Positions 1 through 12,096 of a DNA stretch of 64,000 nt are shown piece by piece. Position numbers and translations under genes: made by a program. The first letter of the stretch is position 1. Every line of letters starts with the position of its first letter. Source of the DNA: Ascaris suum (taxonomy: Eukaryota > Nematoda > Chromadorea > Rhabditida > Ascarididae); NCBI GenBank assembly GCA_013433145.1, contig CM024182.1:6090974-6154973 (forward strand), written 5' to 3'. The notes under the pieces are model-generated. The model saw only the letters and a program-made list of their open reading frames with translations, was not told the DNA's origin and made no database searches.

Positions 1-710
1 GAGGAGCACATTGGATAAAGAAAGGAATCGATCAAGGATATCCGAATAAGAGATGCAAATAAGGATATTTAATATTCACAATTTTTTACTTTTATCCTAA
101 TGCATATAATGATTTATGCAAATTTTTTGTGTAGAAAATTTTTCATGTATACTCAAATGCAAATTTGTGAGTATTCTCTAGTATTATTTCTATCAACCTC
201 TATTGAATTGGGCCATTAAATTTTTCAATCATCGACAAATAGCCTGCGAGAAATATTCAAGCAATAAAATTTATGCAATCAGAGACAATAGAAAAACTGC
301 ATAGAAAGAGCTGTCGTCGAAAAATTTGGCAGGAAGTATATTTGCCATTTCACTGTGATTAAATTTTTTAAAAAAGAGGCCACAACATGCAAAATGACGA
401 AAGTTGCATGTTGCGTCATTTTTTTTTTGCAGATGACATCATTTTGCGAATATTGCAATGAGTAAATTTTGCAACGATTTTTAATCGTGAATGCAAATTT
501 ACGAAATAATAATAGTTTGCGATACGCAGAAAATGAGAGTTTCAACGGTAGCCGCTAAGCTATCGAGGCGAACCACACCTACGTTACTTTATGTGCGTTT
601 TTTTTTAAAATTTCTTTCAGTAAGAAATGATAGGTGTGTGTTTCGATGAGTGGAAAACTTTTGCAATTACATATGAGGTATACATTGAATACCATTTTTA
701 TTTAAGTCTG

Positions 711-712
711 AA

Positions 713-791
<79 letters not shown>

Positions 792-794
792 ATA
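711..794. repeat. (AATA)n microsatellite
   Basis: About 21 uninterrupted copies of the tetramer AATA. Confidence 0.97.
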
Positions 795-1291
795 GAAAGC
801 ATAAATACATATTTATTTATGTTGACCGCTTCATACTGAATTTATTTTTTTACTCCAGCAATAACTGGGAGGTTTTTTTTCTATGCAGCATAAAATCGAG
901 GAGCGATATATTGACGTGATGTAATAAAAAATATCTAGGACATTTAATTACGCATTAAATGATGAGCAGCGGAAGTTGTATTAGATGACTTCGATAAGGA
1001 AATGCCGAAGAGGGCATTCATTAAAAGCATTATTTAAAAGCTTTATATTGTTGCATTATTTGACCGTAGAATCGTTGACGTCTTTTTGTTAATGGTAAGC
1101 CGTTAAATAGTGATGGATGAAGTGCTTCGAACTGCTCTTTTACAAAGTGCTTCGAATTTTTCGAATTATTCTTAGGCCTAATTAGTTGTCATGGCTTTCG
1201 TGCATTAATTATGAAAGTAAATTATTTCAAGATAAAAGCGATGATATGAATAATTAAATATATCATTGAGAACTATCGAGCTCCCACGCCT

Positions 1292-1311
1292 CCCCCCCCC
1301 CCCCCCCCCCC
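1292..1311. repeat. Poly-C tract inside a C-rich dispersed repeat
   Basis: Twenty consecutive C residues. The left flank holds CATTGAGAAC and the right flank AACGAATT. The first recurs beside the C-rich stretch at 42088-42137, and the second beside the poly-C at 48472-48486. Confidence 0.85.
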
Positions 1312-2922
1312 TCCCACAACGAATTAGAAAATGCGCCAAAAACTGGTTCTTTTTTTTTTGTTTTGCCGACACACACCTTAGTTTTGCCATCTCCATGTTA
1401 GTGCACTTGTATTTCGATGCTAATACGTTTTAACACAATCGCTTCGATGATCTAAACAAATGGAAATTATCAGATACACTTTTTCAACTACAATAATTCC
1501 GATATGTGTAGAACTTAATCGTTTTACATGAAAATTCAATTTTCATAGTTAATTAGTGACAGTTGGATAGTGTAAAGTCATTAATTTTAGTTCAATAGTC
1601 AAATTGCAAATATTTCTGGGAATCATCATCATTCGCTAATATAAATTTGCATTTATACAGTAAGTTAATGTGGCGCTAAATTCATGCATACATACCTATA
1701 CTTTTTTCTGTGGGCTGGTTAAAAACCGAAGTTGAACTTATAAAAGTTTATAATTAAAACGACGTTATTATATGATCATTTGTAATAATCGTTTAGTTTC
1801 TCTTTCAATTAGAAGAGAAATATTGACACCAAAATTCGCCGTTTGGAAAAAATATCGAAAAATTCGAATCTGTTTTACAAGCGGTTGAATTGAACCCGTT
1901 TCATAGGTGATCAATATGCGGTGGAATATACACAAAATAATATCTTTATATTTTAGCTTATTTTACCATCTTTACAAATTATCCATGAAATATTTCATTG
2001 TGATACGAAATGAAAAGATTGATCGATATAAAATGCTCATAACTTCTTCCAACGTTGAAATCTCTGCAAATTCTTTCTTCAAAGATTTAATCGAATAACG
2101 CGAATGATAGAAACGAGTTACATATTTCATGCATTAATTTTTGCAACTATGGCTTCAACAATTTCCGTACTGAAACTACCCACACAGACAGATAGACCAA
2201 CACGAATGACATACCATACGAAAGTAAACATTGCATTGCCATAGTGCAGCAAATCTACAGAAACGCATTTAAATCAATCCTTCTGAAGAGATTTATTAGA
2301 GTGGCTACATCAGCCAAAATTGAATGTTCTATTTCGCATGTTTTATTAATTATTTGGAAATGCGAGCGGTTGGTCTAGTGAATAGAATGCAAGAGTGCAT
2401 TTCGGTCGAGATCCCTTAACACTCCTTCTTCACTTTTGGTATCTCATCTTGGTATTCAAATTTTGAATGGTTGCATTGATGTTACTGGTGGATTGCACTG
2501 GTTGATTGCACCTGACGCTAGTTTATAGTATGAAACAAATACATTATGCACTTGTATATATATTCGTAGGTAAAATTTCGTCATAGAGTCAATCCTTTTT
2601 GCAAAAATTTGCAAAAAGCAAGCTAGCAAGCATACGATTTCCTCCTTCTAAAAACTCTTATTGCATATTGCAATAATGCCTAGATATTACAACAAGATTG
2701 ACACATTGCAATGAATCCTGTACGTTGCAATGTTCCTGTAAAATATTTGCAAAGACGATTGAGGAACGATTGCTGTCTTAATTTTGCGAACATCAACTTT
2801 GAAAAAAAAAACTTCAAAAGATTCGAATCGATATATACAACATTTGAAGCGGATTTCGATATGGTTAAACGTGGCCGAAAAAAAAGAAAGGATCGACAAA
2901 AACATATTGAAATAGCAGAAAA

Positions 2923-2926
<4 letters not shown>

Positions 2927-2990
<64 letters not shown>
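2927..2990. repeat. (AT)n microsatellite, 64 bp
   Basis: Perfect AT dinucleotide repeat. It makes spurious Tyr-Ile frames on both strands. Confidence 0.98.
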
Positions 2991-2995
<5 letters not shown>

Positions 2996-4810
2996 TTGCA
3001 ATACCATATTCCGAAGAATTTTATAAATTTCAAGCGTATAAACTCCAATATGAATGTGAAAATTTATGAGACGTTATAGTGGCTGATGTTATAGTCTGAT
3101 GCTATCATTCGGTTTCAAACGATCACATTTATTCTTTCTGTATCGACGAAAGAAGTGAATAGAATATGAATGAATAACTTAGCAAAAGCGGTACGCAGAA
3201 GATTTGAGTTCATATACGCATATGTGCGTTTTTATTCGTTTTGCTATTACTTTCTCTTCTTCAATTTCTCTTAATTTTAAATAATCTCTACGCTTATTGA
3301 TTAGTTTTCGAGAATCTTACACATATTTGAAATGATTATCAACTATGATGATTAGATAATCGTACTGTAGCAATAGTAATTGATAGTGTTTAATATATTA
3401 GAGATCGCATAACTAATAAATATCTATCTATTTTCGGTGGATTTCAATTCCACACTGATCTCAGTCGATCAATAGTCAAATGGATGACATTAGCAGCGTA
3501 CAATTTCAGTTCAACGATAGCATTTGTTGCGTTCAGTGAGGTGCAATTCCTTGAATTCGATAAACACTAATGCATGCATAGTGTGCTGATTTAAATTCAA
3601 TTCGACCGGAAATTCAATCGAATTCGAGCACAATAGCATTGTTTATTGATGTTATCTAGTGTTGAATCACTAGAATTTGATGGCTTTACTATTAACTTCA
3701 TTGATAGAATTCAGGTGTGATATTATTTCTATAAAGAAAGAATACGCTCACCTACATCTATAGCAAATGCGAATAATTCTTCGAAGTTCATCGCCATCCC
3801 ATTCCCGCGTGGTAATCCGCATCAAAATGACTCATAGATTTTCTACTACAATATCGTCGCCCGTGTAAACATTTTTCTATGCACTATGTACTATTTTTTT
3901 AAAACAATTTCATCATATCTATTAGCTAAAAATTTTCAAAATTCGAGCAGAAGTTAAGCGTAAAATTTTTTGCTCTAAATTAAAGTGCGAAATTTTAGCC
4001 GAATCGTTTTTGATGCATTAATGAATCTTTGAAAAAAAGAAAAATCCACATTTTTAATGAATATTATTTCCAAATTTTTTTTATTTATTAAATTCAATTT
4101 TACATTTATCCGATTAATCAAATAATTTTATATTCACTAATTGCATGTATTGAAAATTTTCATCATTATATTTATGAATACGCTGAATGTAAAATTTTCT
4201 CTCAGTTTATCGTCAAAATCAGTGGGAAATTATTTTCTGTTGAACAAATTTCCTCGACCAATTAGTACCCCCCTATTCTTTACATTTGTTTGCTTCATTT
4301 TTTTTCTCTTTTTGCTATATTTGCTATGAAATTTTATTTGAGTTCACTACTGTAAGTTCTACTTGTAATAGAATTCTTACTTGTAATAGAGTTCTTACTT
4401 ACTTTTAGTTCTACTTACTTGTAATAGAAGTAATTTCATACTGTGTATAAATTGGATATATATAAAGATTGTCTCTTTTTATTTAGAAAATACTCTTTCT
4501 AATTACCGCATACTTTAATCAAACGCTATCATACAAATGTTATACGCATTTATTGAGCCAAGTCAATGACAGAAGGTTCTAGAAAAAAAAGCCAATGAAG
4601 AGATATTAGTAATTATAGTACAGAGAGCTGCTCAAACGTATTTCATACTCAGTAAATCGGCTTAAAATGGTTTCACGAACAACCATTGTAATATTCGCTA
4701 GTGAATATTAATTTGCATATGACTCATTTATGCAATGATCGATAATAATTTCATTCGAGCAGTTTTCATTCATTTCTATTAGTGCTATTATTTAATCATT
4801 AATTTTTTTT

Positions 4811-4884
4811 ATTTATTTATGCATTTATTTATTTGATTATTTACTTATTTCTCCATTTATTTATTTATTTATTTATTTATTTAC
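4811..4884. repeat. (TTTA)n imperfect microsatellite
   Basis: TTTA/ATTT tetramers with several interruptions (GCAT, GATT, CTCC). Confidence 0.85.
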
Positions 4885-6283
4885 TCATTTTAACATTTCA
4901 TGGTGGTAAAACATACAAAAGTTTGCAAGTATGAACAACAAGAGTGGACAAGTTTTAGTTTTATGATTGCATTTTTGCATTTTTGCATTTTTCGTAAAGT
5001 TTTATAATTGCATTTTTTTTTTCGTACTTTTTGAAATATTTTTTTTTTTTTTCGCACCAAATTTTTTTATAGAGAATTAATTTATCGATTCAATTATTCA
5101 AACGTATCATTTTCATTAATGAAATAATGCAAAAATATTTTCAAAATTGCTTTTTCCACTATATTATTATATCGATAGATTTGAGTTAATTGTCAACATT
5201 TCACTATCTATTAATAATTTTATTTTTTATTGATGATTATCAAAAAATTTTCAATTTAATAGCAGAGAAATGTTCAACTCTGCATATTTCCACAGAAAAA
5301 AAAACTAGTTTCATATGAAAAAAAAAATTTTTTTTTCTTTGTACCGATAATAAAGGGAACGATCGAATAGCCATTCTACATATACCCATAAATATAATCC
5401 ATTTTGCATAACATTGAAATAAGTATTTAAATGAGTAAAATATTTATCATATCATACATATTTTTTAAAAAATATGATTTATAAGTTTTTTATATTTTCG
5501 ACAACTGTGTCTTGTTTGATTGAAACAAAATTATGGCACAACGATGATATTTTCCTCAATAATGCTTTTATAACATCGCAAAAGTGTATAATGCAAATTA
5601 AATCAATCGTACAACAATTAAAACTCTCAAATTATTTATTTTTATACTTATAAATGTAAGTTGTAACCTTAAAATAATTATGAATTATTTACTTTTATAT
5701 TTGTGAAGTAACTAGTAACTTCAAAAGTAAAGCAATTCTTTCGTCAGCAATTCAATATATCAGTGATGAGTGTAAAATATTTTTCTTAGCAATTCGTTTT
5801 CACATTCCTTTTCTTCTTTTTTTTTTCGCTGAATTAAAGTACGCTGAACTGATCTATTGATAAATAGCAAATAATTTTAACGCACTCCTTCGCTAAATGA
5901 AAATAAGTGTGCAATTTGCAGTAATATCGATTTTTTTTTTGCATCCACAAGAAAGTGAACGGCTTAAAAAATTTTCTACAATCCTATCGAAAGAATATTC
6001 GACATTATTAGGTAATTTTTTCCACCTGAAATTAAATAATTAGCATAATTTAAAAGCAATTTGATAATAAATCGTGTTGGTGCTATAAACTTTTTCAAAT
6101 TTGAATAATATATATTAATAGTTAAATAAATCTCATTGTGCTTTATTTTATTTGATATAGATCGTGTTATATAATTGGAATGAGCCTTTTTTAAAAACCT
6201 CGAAAAAATTTTCATTAAACGGTGAGCTGAATAAGTCCGCTTAAGGCGTCCTTCTACTCCATGCATATTTTTTACAACTATAT

Positions 6284-6299
6284 GGATCTATATAGATCC
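6284..6299. repeat. 16-base perfect palindrome
   Basis: GGATCTATATAGATCC, a perfect palindrome in intergenic DNA. No known factor is assigned. Confidence 0.7.
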
Positions 6300-8143
6300 T
6301 ATACTATAAGTGCCATATGTCATTAAACGAAGCATTTTGGGGGAATTTGAAAGACAATTGCGAAGAAATTTCAGAATTAATTTGTTGATTCGTTATTCAA
6401 TAGCAAAGTTATATTAGCTATACTGTTGATATTGCATTTATGTATTACCGTACTGCTGATTTTACCGTATTCTATCATACTGTATTAATGTACCGTTGAT
6501 CTGAGCAAACAAATGCACAATGCCAACCTCCTTAAATCTATGAACAACGATCATTTTGCTTAAGAAATGTTGGACTATAATAAAAAATATTGAAAACTAA
6601 GAGGAATTAAAAGGATACATAGTGTAATTTTGAAATCTTTGCGAGCATTCAGTGAAAATTTTCAAATAAGATAATATCAATTGTTGTTGTGGAATATATT
6701 TAACTTATGCAAATCACAGATTTTTTTTTTCAAAAGAAAATTGATCTTCAATGAGTGCTTATCAATATCTTTTATGCTTATCAATATCATTTTTGGATGT
6801 TCTATCATATTACTATGCAAATTTATAGAATACGTATATATTTTTATTATTTTTTTAAATCATTGTTCATTCGTTGAATTCATTATTTATTATCTAAATT
6901 CAGCGTTTATTTATTGAATATAATTTCCATCTATTAAAAAACTCAACGGTCATTTACAAAATTCAATGTTTATCTTATTTAATGGCTATTTATGATGTTT
7001 GTGATGATAAAGCATTGTAAAATACTATCATTCTGTTTGTTCATTTTGTTAGGCCTCCAAAAAAAAAAAACTCTTTCGTTCTTTCAAAAGCTTTATTGAG
7101 CCGTCTTTTAATCACATTTCATTGCCTTATCAATTGTTCACGCTTTACCTAAGCGAATGAGCATATCGCATTAATATACAGTTGCAAAGACAGACACTAT
7201 TGGTTTGCAATATGGTCACCACGTACCGCAAATCGTCAAGGCTATGGTCACTAATGGCTAGTCCAGCATGCTCGATGAAACGCACAGAAAATTTTTCCTT
7301 AGTATCGGAGTTGAAATTTCAATCAGTTTAGGCCAGTGTTTCTCTCGAATTTTTCTACATCTTTCTCTGCATTTTCTCTATGAACTGCTAAGCATAAGCA
7401 GCACTCTGCACTTTGGAACACTAATAGAAAATAAAGTAAACAATAAATGAATCTTAAGTATTTTGTAGTTTATGATCGATTAGCTTCATAGTATGAAACG
7501 TTTGTATTGATAATTTTGCATGAATAAAAGCAACAATTTGATAGTGACACTTTGAAATTGTCAATGTTCGTCCAATTAGGAATATTATTTAAAAATGAGC
7601 GTGGCAGAGAATAATCGAATTTACCCTCCCTAACCCCCTCTTTTGCGATTTCAAGTTGTGCAAAAATTTTTATTAAGTATTCATCAATGTATGTGGAAAA
7701 TTGCATGATTTATTTCATAAGAAGTTCAAATGTAGGTCATTATGTTAGAGACACGGTACGATAGAATTTTTGCGTTCATAGGCGAGAGGGAGAAGAAACG
7801 GGACTATGGATTGGTTGACGAGAAGGCGGAGGAGCCGAAGCAATTTATGAAATCTGTGCAACTTTTCGTAAGAACACAGTGAAAACGTTTGATCATTGCA
7901 AAACTATGAACAAATTGATACGTAAATGTACTAATTAATCTATAATAAACAATTTCGAAAATATAAGTACGGGATTTTTAGGATTTTGTACATCCAGGAG
8001 AGAAATCACTCGCAAAAAAAAGGATATCAATTTCTCCTCTTCTTTTTTTTTCGTTTCTCGACTTTTTTTTTCAGTTCTTACTCTTTTTCACTCATATTTT
8101 GCATTTTCTGCGCCTACAAAAATGCGATTCATTCATTCATTCA

Positions 8144-8204
8144 TTTCAGATGCTATAAAAGCATCAAATTACCTGTAATTTGATACTTTTATGATATCTG
8201 GAAA
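8144..8204. repeat. Near-perfect inverted repeat forming a 60-base hairpin
   Basis: The left arm includes ATAAAAGCATCAAATTAC (8155-8172) and the right arm GTAATTTGATACTTTTAT (8175-8192), which pair with one mismatch around a 2-base centre. Outer segments TTTCAGAT and ATCTGGAAA extend the pairing with a few mismatches. It could be a small hairpin RNA, a miniature inverted-repeat element, or just a cruciform. Confidence 0.75.
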
Positions 8205-9146
8205 CAACGTCATATTCGTTAAAGGCCACATAATTTTTATTTCTTATGAATATAGGTGATCGTAATCAAAAAATATTATCTTCATAAAGGCTTACGCTTA
8301 TCTTTATGTTGCCCGCCTCTACAGCTCATTCCTCCAGCCTTTCCGACGCTTAAACGAAAAATATGCTATCCAGAATAGCTCATCTTTGCCGGCAAAACAC
8401 TTTCAGTGCAATGATGCACTTAGCTTTTCAAGGAAAAAAAAATTGCAAAAAATTTCAACGACTTTTGCTGTGGATAGCTATGAGATGAAGCGTGAAATAT
8501 TTCACTAGCTGTATCGAATTCATTTATTTTTGAGTCCTATACTATCATAATATCTGAATTTATTAGCTAATTATCCTCTCATAAAAGTTTAGAGTTTTAT
8601 CGAAACGATGTAATAGGCGAACATTTAGAAGTTTTGATGGCGTATAATCGAATTGCTTTCGCATTTAGTTATTCATTTTTAGTATTTCTAAACATAATAT
8701 TGCAATAAATATTTTCAATACTTCATTGTGCAAATATTTTCTTGTGCAATCGTTAATGAAATATTACTTCATTACTGAAATAATATTGATAGAGTATAAT
8801 TCGACTTTTAGTATATCGCTTTTATTAATATATGTTTATTTGTGTTAAGTGCTTTCAATTCATGAATCGTTGATGTTGATTTTTTTTTTTTAAATTAATT
8901 AAGCATGATTAATTCGACGTACAATTGATGTGCTTTTTGCAATTTTTTTTTTTGCAAAAAAAACGCATTCGAATGTGTTTTTCTTTTGCAAAATGGTTGC
9001 AGAAAGCGAATGTTATGTATGTATATTTTTGAAACTCTAAGAGAGAAGAAAAACTGAGCAATAAAATTTAGAGATATTGTTTAATGCATAGAGGAAAAAT
9101 CAGCTATCTAACCTTATGAGCTATAAATATGCGTAGCGATGCCAAA

Positions 9147-9162
9147 ATTTGCATATGCAAAT
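9147..9162. promoter_or_regulatory. Palindromic octamer (POU-type) site
   Basis: ATTTGCATATGCAAAT is a perfect palindrome made of two opposed octamers (ATTTGCAT and ATGCAAAT), the class of site bound by POU-domain dimers. Binding is inferred from motif only. It lies about 2.9 kb before the flr-2-like gene. Confidence 0.4.
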
Positions 9163-9692
9163 ATCCTTTGGAGCTGTTGAGGGCAAGCAAGAGAAACGAT
9201 TTTCAAAATTTGACATGGGCAAACTAATGCTGCCCTAGGATAAATATAGCGAATTTTTTAGACGCAAAAGACGATTTCTTGATAGCTAAATCGCCCAATA
9301 GAGGTGACCGTTTTTTTTTTGTGGGAACTGGTTAATGGTAATGGTACTTCAGAGTTTTGCGAAATTGAAGAGTTGGATGGCTTGAGTAAAAAAAGTGCAT
9401 ATCGCGTCAGCGTTTTTTGTGTTTATTTGCTTCTTTTAGTTTGATTTCATTTATTTGTTTTTTTTTTTTCTGAGAAAATGCTGTCAATTTAAATTATGAG
9501 GAATCTACAATTCAAATGCGTGTTTATCATCCGTTTCAGCAGATGATCAAACTCATTTGTATTTCGCCGAAATTCGCACAATTAGCATTTCATAGGGAGT
9601 GGAGCGGAGGGAAGGGAGATAAAAACCATTTTTAAATATTCAAGTTGTAAGTTGTTGTTATGAATATGTTATATGCACCTATATATTATACG

Positions 9693-9835
<143 letters not shown>

Positions 9836-10704
9836 AGCAGTGGAAAAATGTGATAAGCATTTCTTGTGATGATTTTTAAAGAATAGCTAAGGTATTTTTA
9901 GCTGAATAGGACAGTAGAATTATGAAGAATTGCCATTTCAGTAATAATTGAATAATTAAGAGTCGATTACGACTGTAATCGTACCCATTAGGTGTTACAA
10001 TTTACAGACAGCCTTATATGATCGTGATCATGTTGCTAGAAGAAAAAACTCTTGGAGCCGCACATTAGGCAGCTGAATGAGCGAATGGGTTGACTGGAAT
10101 GCTCTGCATGAATTCGGGTGGCGTCCATCTTTCTACGACGGCATTTATTATGATGCAAACAGATATGACGTAATTTGACTCCGCCCATATCAATGGGTAT
10201 ATACAAATGTGAATGCACTCGTCAGGTCATCCACTCACACAAATGTACCGTTGACTTCGTTGGGGCACTCTAGGAGCATGTTCTTTAATTTTTCGTAAGT
10301 GTTATTAACGAGAAGGCTGAGAGGTGGGAAGGTGGGACGAGGCAGACGCAGAGGTAAGGCCGCTTATAGAGGATGCATCCCTCTTAAATGGAGAGCTATG
10401 TTCGCACTAAAATTTACGCTGAAGGTTCTGAAGTTTTTATCAATTTGTGCCGCTTTTCGTCAAAAATTCTTCGCGAAAGTTGGCGGATATTCCCGTTGAA
10501 ATTCAAATCTAGCTAAATTGTTACAAATTAAATGAGGTTAATTATGCATTTTTCTGGCGCAATAAAGATTATCTATGAAGATTTTTTTCAACAAAAATGA
10601 AGTGCACTTTTCCTTCTATGGTAATTATGGAATATTTTATTAAAGTTGCTTGAATGTGTTCCATTCAAAAGTATTACTTTTACTATATTTAGGCGCTTAT
10701 CATA

Positions 10705-10815
10705 CTAATTTACTTTGTAAATTAAATTTTGTAAGTAATTTATTGTTACTTTTTGTAATTTATAAATTAAATTTTGTAATTTATAAATTAAATTTTGTAA
10801 GTAATTTATCATAAA
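10705..10815. repeat. Short AT-rich tandem duplications
   Basis: The segments AAATTAAATTTTGTAA and GTAATTTATAAATTAAAT recur several times with small differences within about 110 bases. Confidence 0.7.
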
Positions 10816-11216
10816 GTAATTTCATATACTTTTTGTAAGCAATCCAATTGTTTCTCTCGATATTATTGTGTTCTTATCATTTTGAGAAAATGCAAAAATT
10901 CATAGCACATTGCTAGTGTTATAATCATAACTAAAATTATAAATAACGCTAGGAAATGCTTAGATCTAATGTATTTTCGAACAAATAAATGTGCTCTAAT
11001 AGATTTCTTTGTTTGTTTGCCTATTATTTATTGCAAAGAAAAATCATTTTACAAACTAATATGCAATTTTCAAATGAATAAAATTCCAGCTTAAGTTCTA
11101 TAAATTTTAACCTCTCTATATAAATCTTATTTATTCGCAAGAAAATTCTATAAATGAATTTAATTCATATCAGTTTCTTTGCAACTCAATTGAAATTAAT
11201 TCAAAATTGCAAAAAA

Positions 11217-11242
11217 AAAAATAAAATAAAATAAAATAAAAT
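11217..11242. repeat. (AAAAT)n short tandem repeat
   Basis: Poly-A followed by about four AAAAT units. Confidence 0.8.
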
Positions 11243-12040
11243 TTGATTTACTATGCTAAGAAAAAACAATTTACGATAAAACTTTATAATAAAGGAAATA
11301 CATTCAACTTTAATTTATTCAGATAAATATCTAGTAAATTTTTAATTTCAGTTTTCAAAAAACTTTACATCGATTTGAGAGATTCTCTACGATGATGATT
11401 TTATTGAAGGGTGGGGCGAGGGAGTGGGGGAGGGATTTTCCAATAGCAATAGTGCCGCTTTGAATGGGCTTCCTTCATTCGCCAATCATTTTACATCGTA
11501 ACCATTCTTCTTACTGTCTATGATACACTTAAGCATTTCAATATTCGAGTAAAGTATTTGCATCATTTCTTGAAAGCGTTTAATTTTCTATCTGAGCGAA
11601 TTTTGTTTCATTGCAAAAATTTTAGCGTTCATTTTAAATAAGCACTGATTGTGAGGATTTCACTTTCAAATGTACTTCACTTATACTTTTATATTAATGT
11701 AGAAATTAAAATAATTGTCTTCCTTTAGCAATTTTACCTCTCTAAAATCATTTTAGCAGCACCTTTCAAGAGGTACCGAAGACTTGATTGCAGAGGGGAA
11801 TATTTTTTTAAAAAATGAATCAAAATTTAGTATTTATGACTGCTTTTTGAGAAAACAATCGCATTGCTTGCGTTAAATTTCCGTCTGTTGCTTTAGTAAC
11901 CGTTACTAATAACTCTGTACATTTTCTTTAACTCATTTTTACGCTTCATCTAACAAGCATTATTTGCGTCCAATATTAACCGAAATTTTTGTGTGCATTT
12001 ATATTCTATACTTGACTTTTTATTTATTTGTTCTCTGAAG

Positions 12041-12082
12041 ATTATTACAGTAAAGAGTAAAATTACAGTAAAATTATTACAG
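12041..12082 (+). promoter_or_regulatory. Three tandem 3' splice acceptors before the flr-2 start
   Basis: ATTACAG occurs three times (acceptor AGs at 12049-12050, 12067-12068 and 12081-12082), each followed by TAAA, 14 to 47 bases before the ATG at 12097. This fits spliced-leader trans-splicing or alternative acceptors for a non-coding first exon. It is also a local tandem duplication, so only some copies may be used. Inferred from sequence only. Confidence 0.45.
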
Positions 12083-12096
12083 TAAAAAGAAAAAAA

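Noticed and set aside
2361..2430. tRNA-like stretch (GGTTGGTCTAGTG ... GGTCGAGATCC)
   Set aside because: The ends do not pair as an acceptor stem and the B-box is not a proper GTTCRANNC match.
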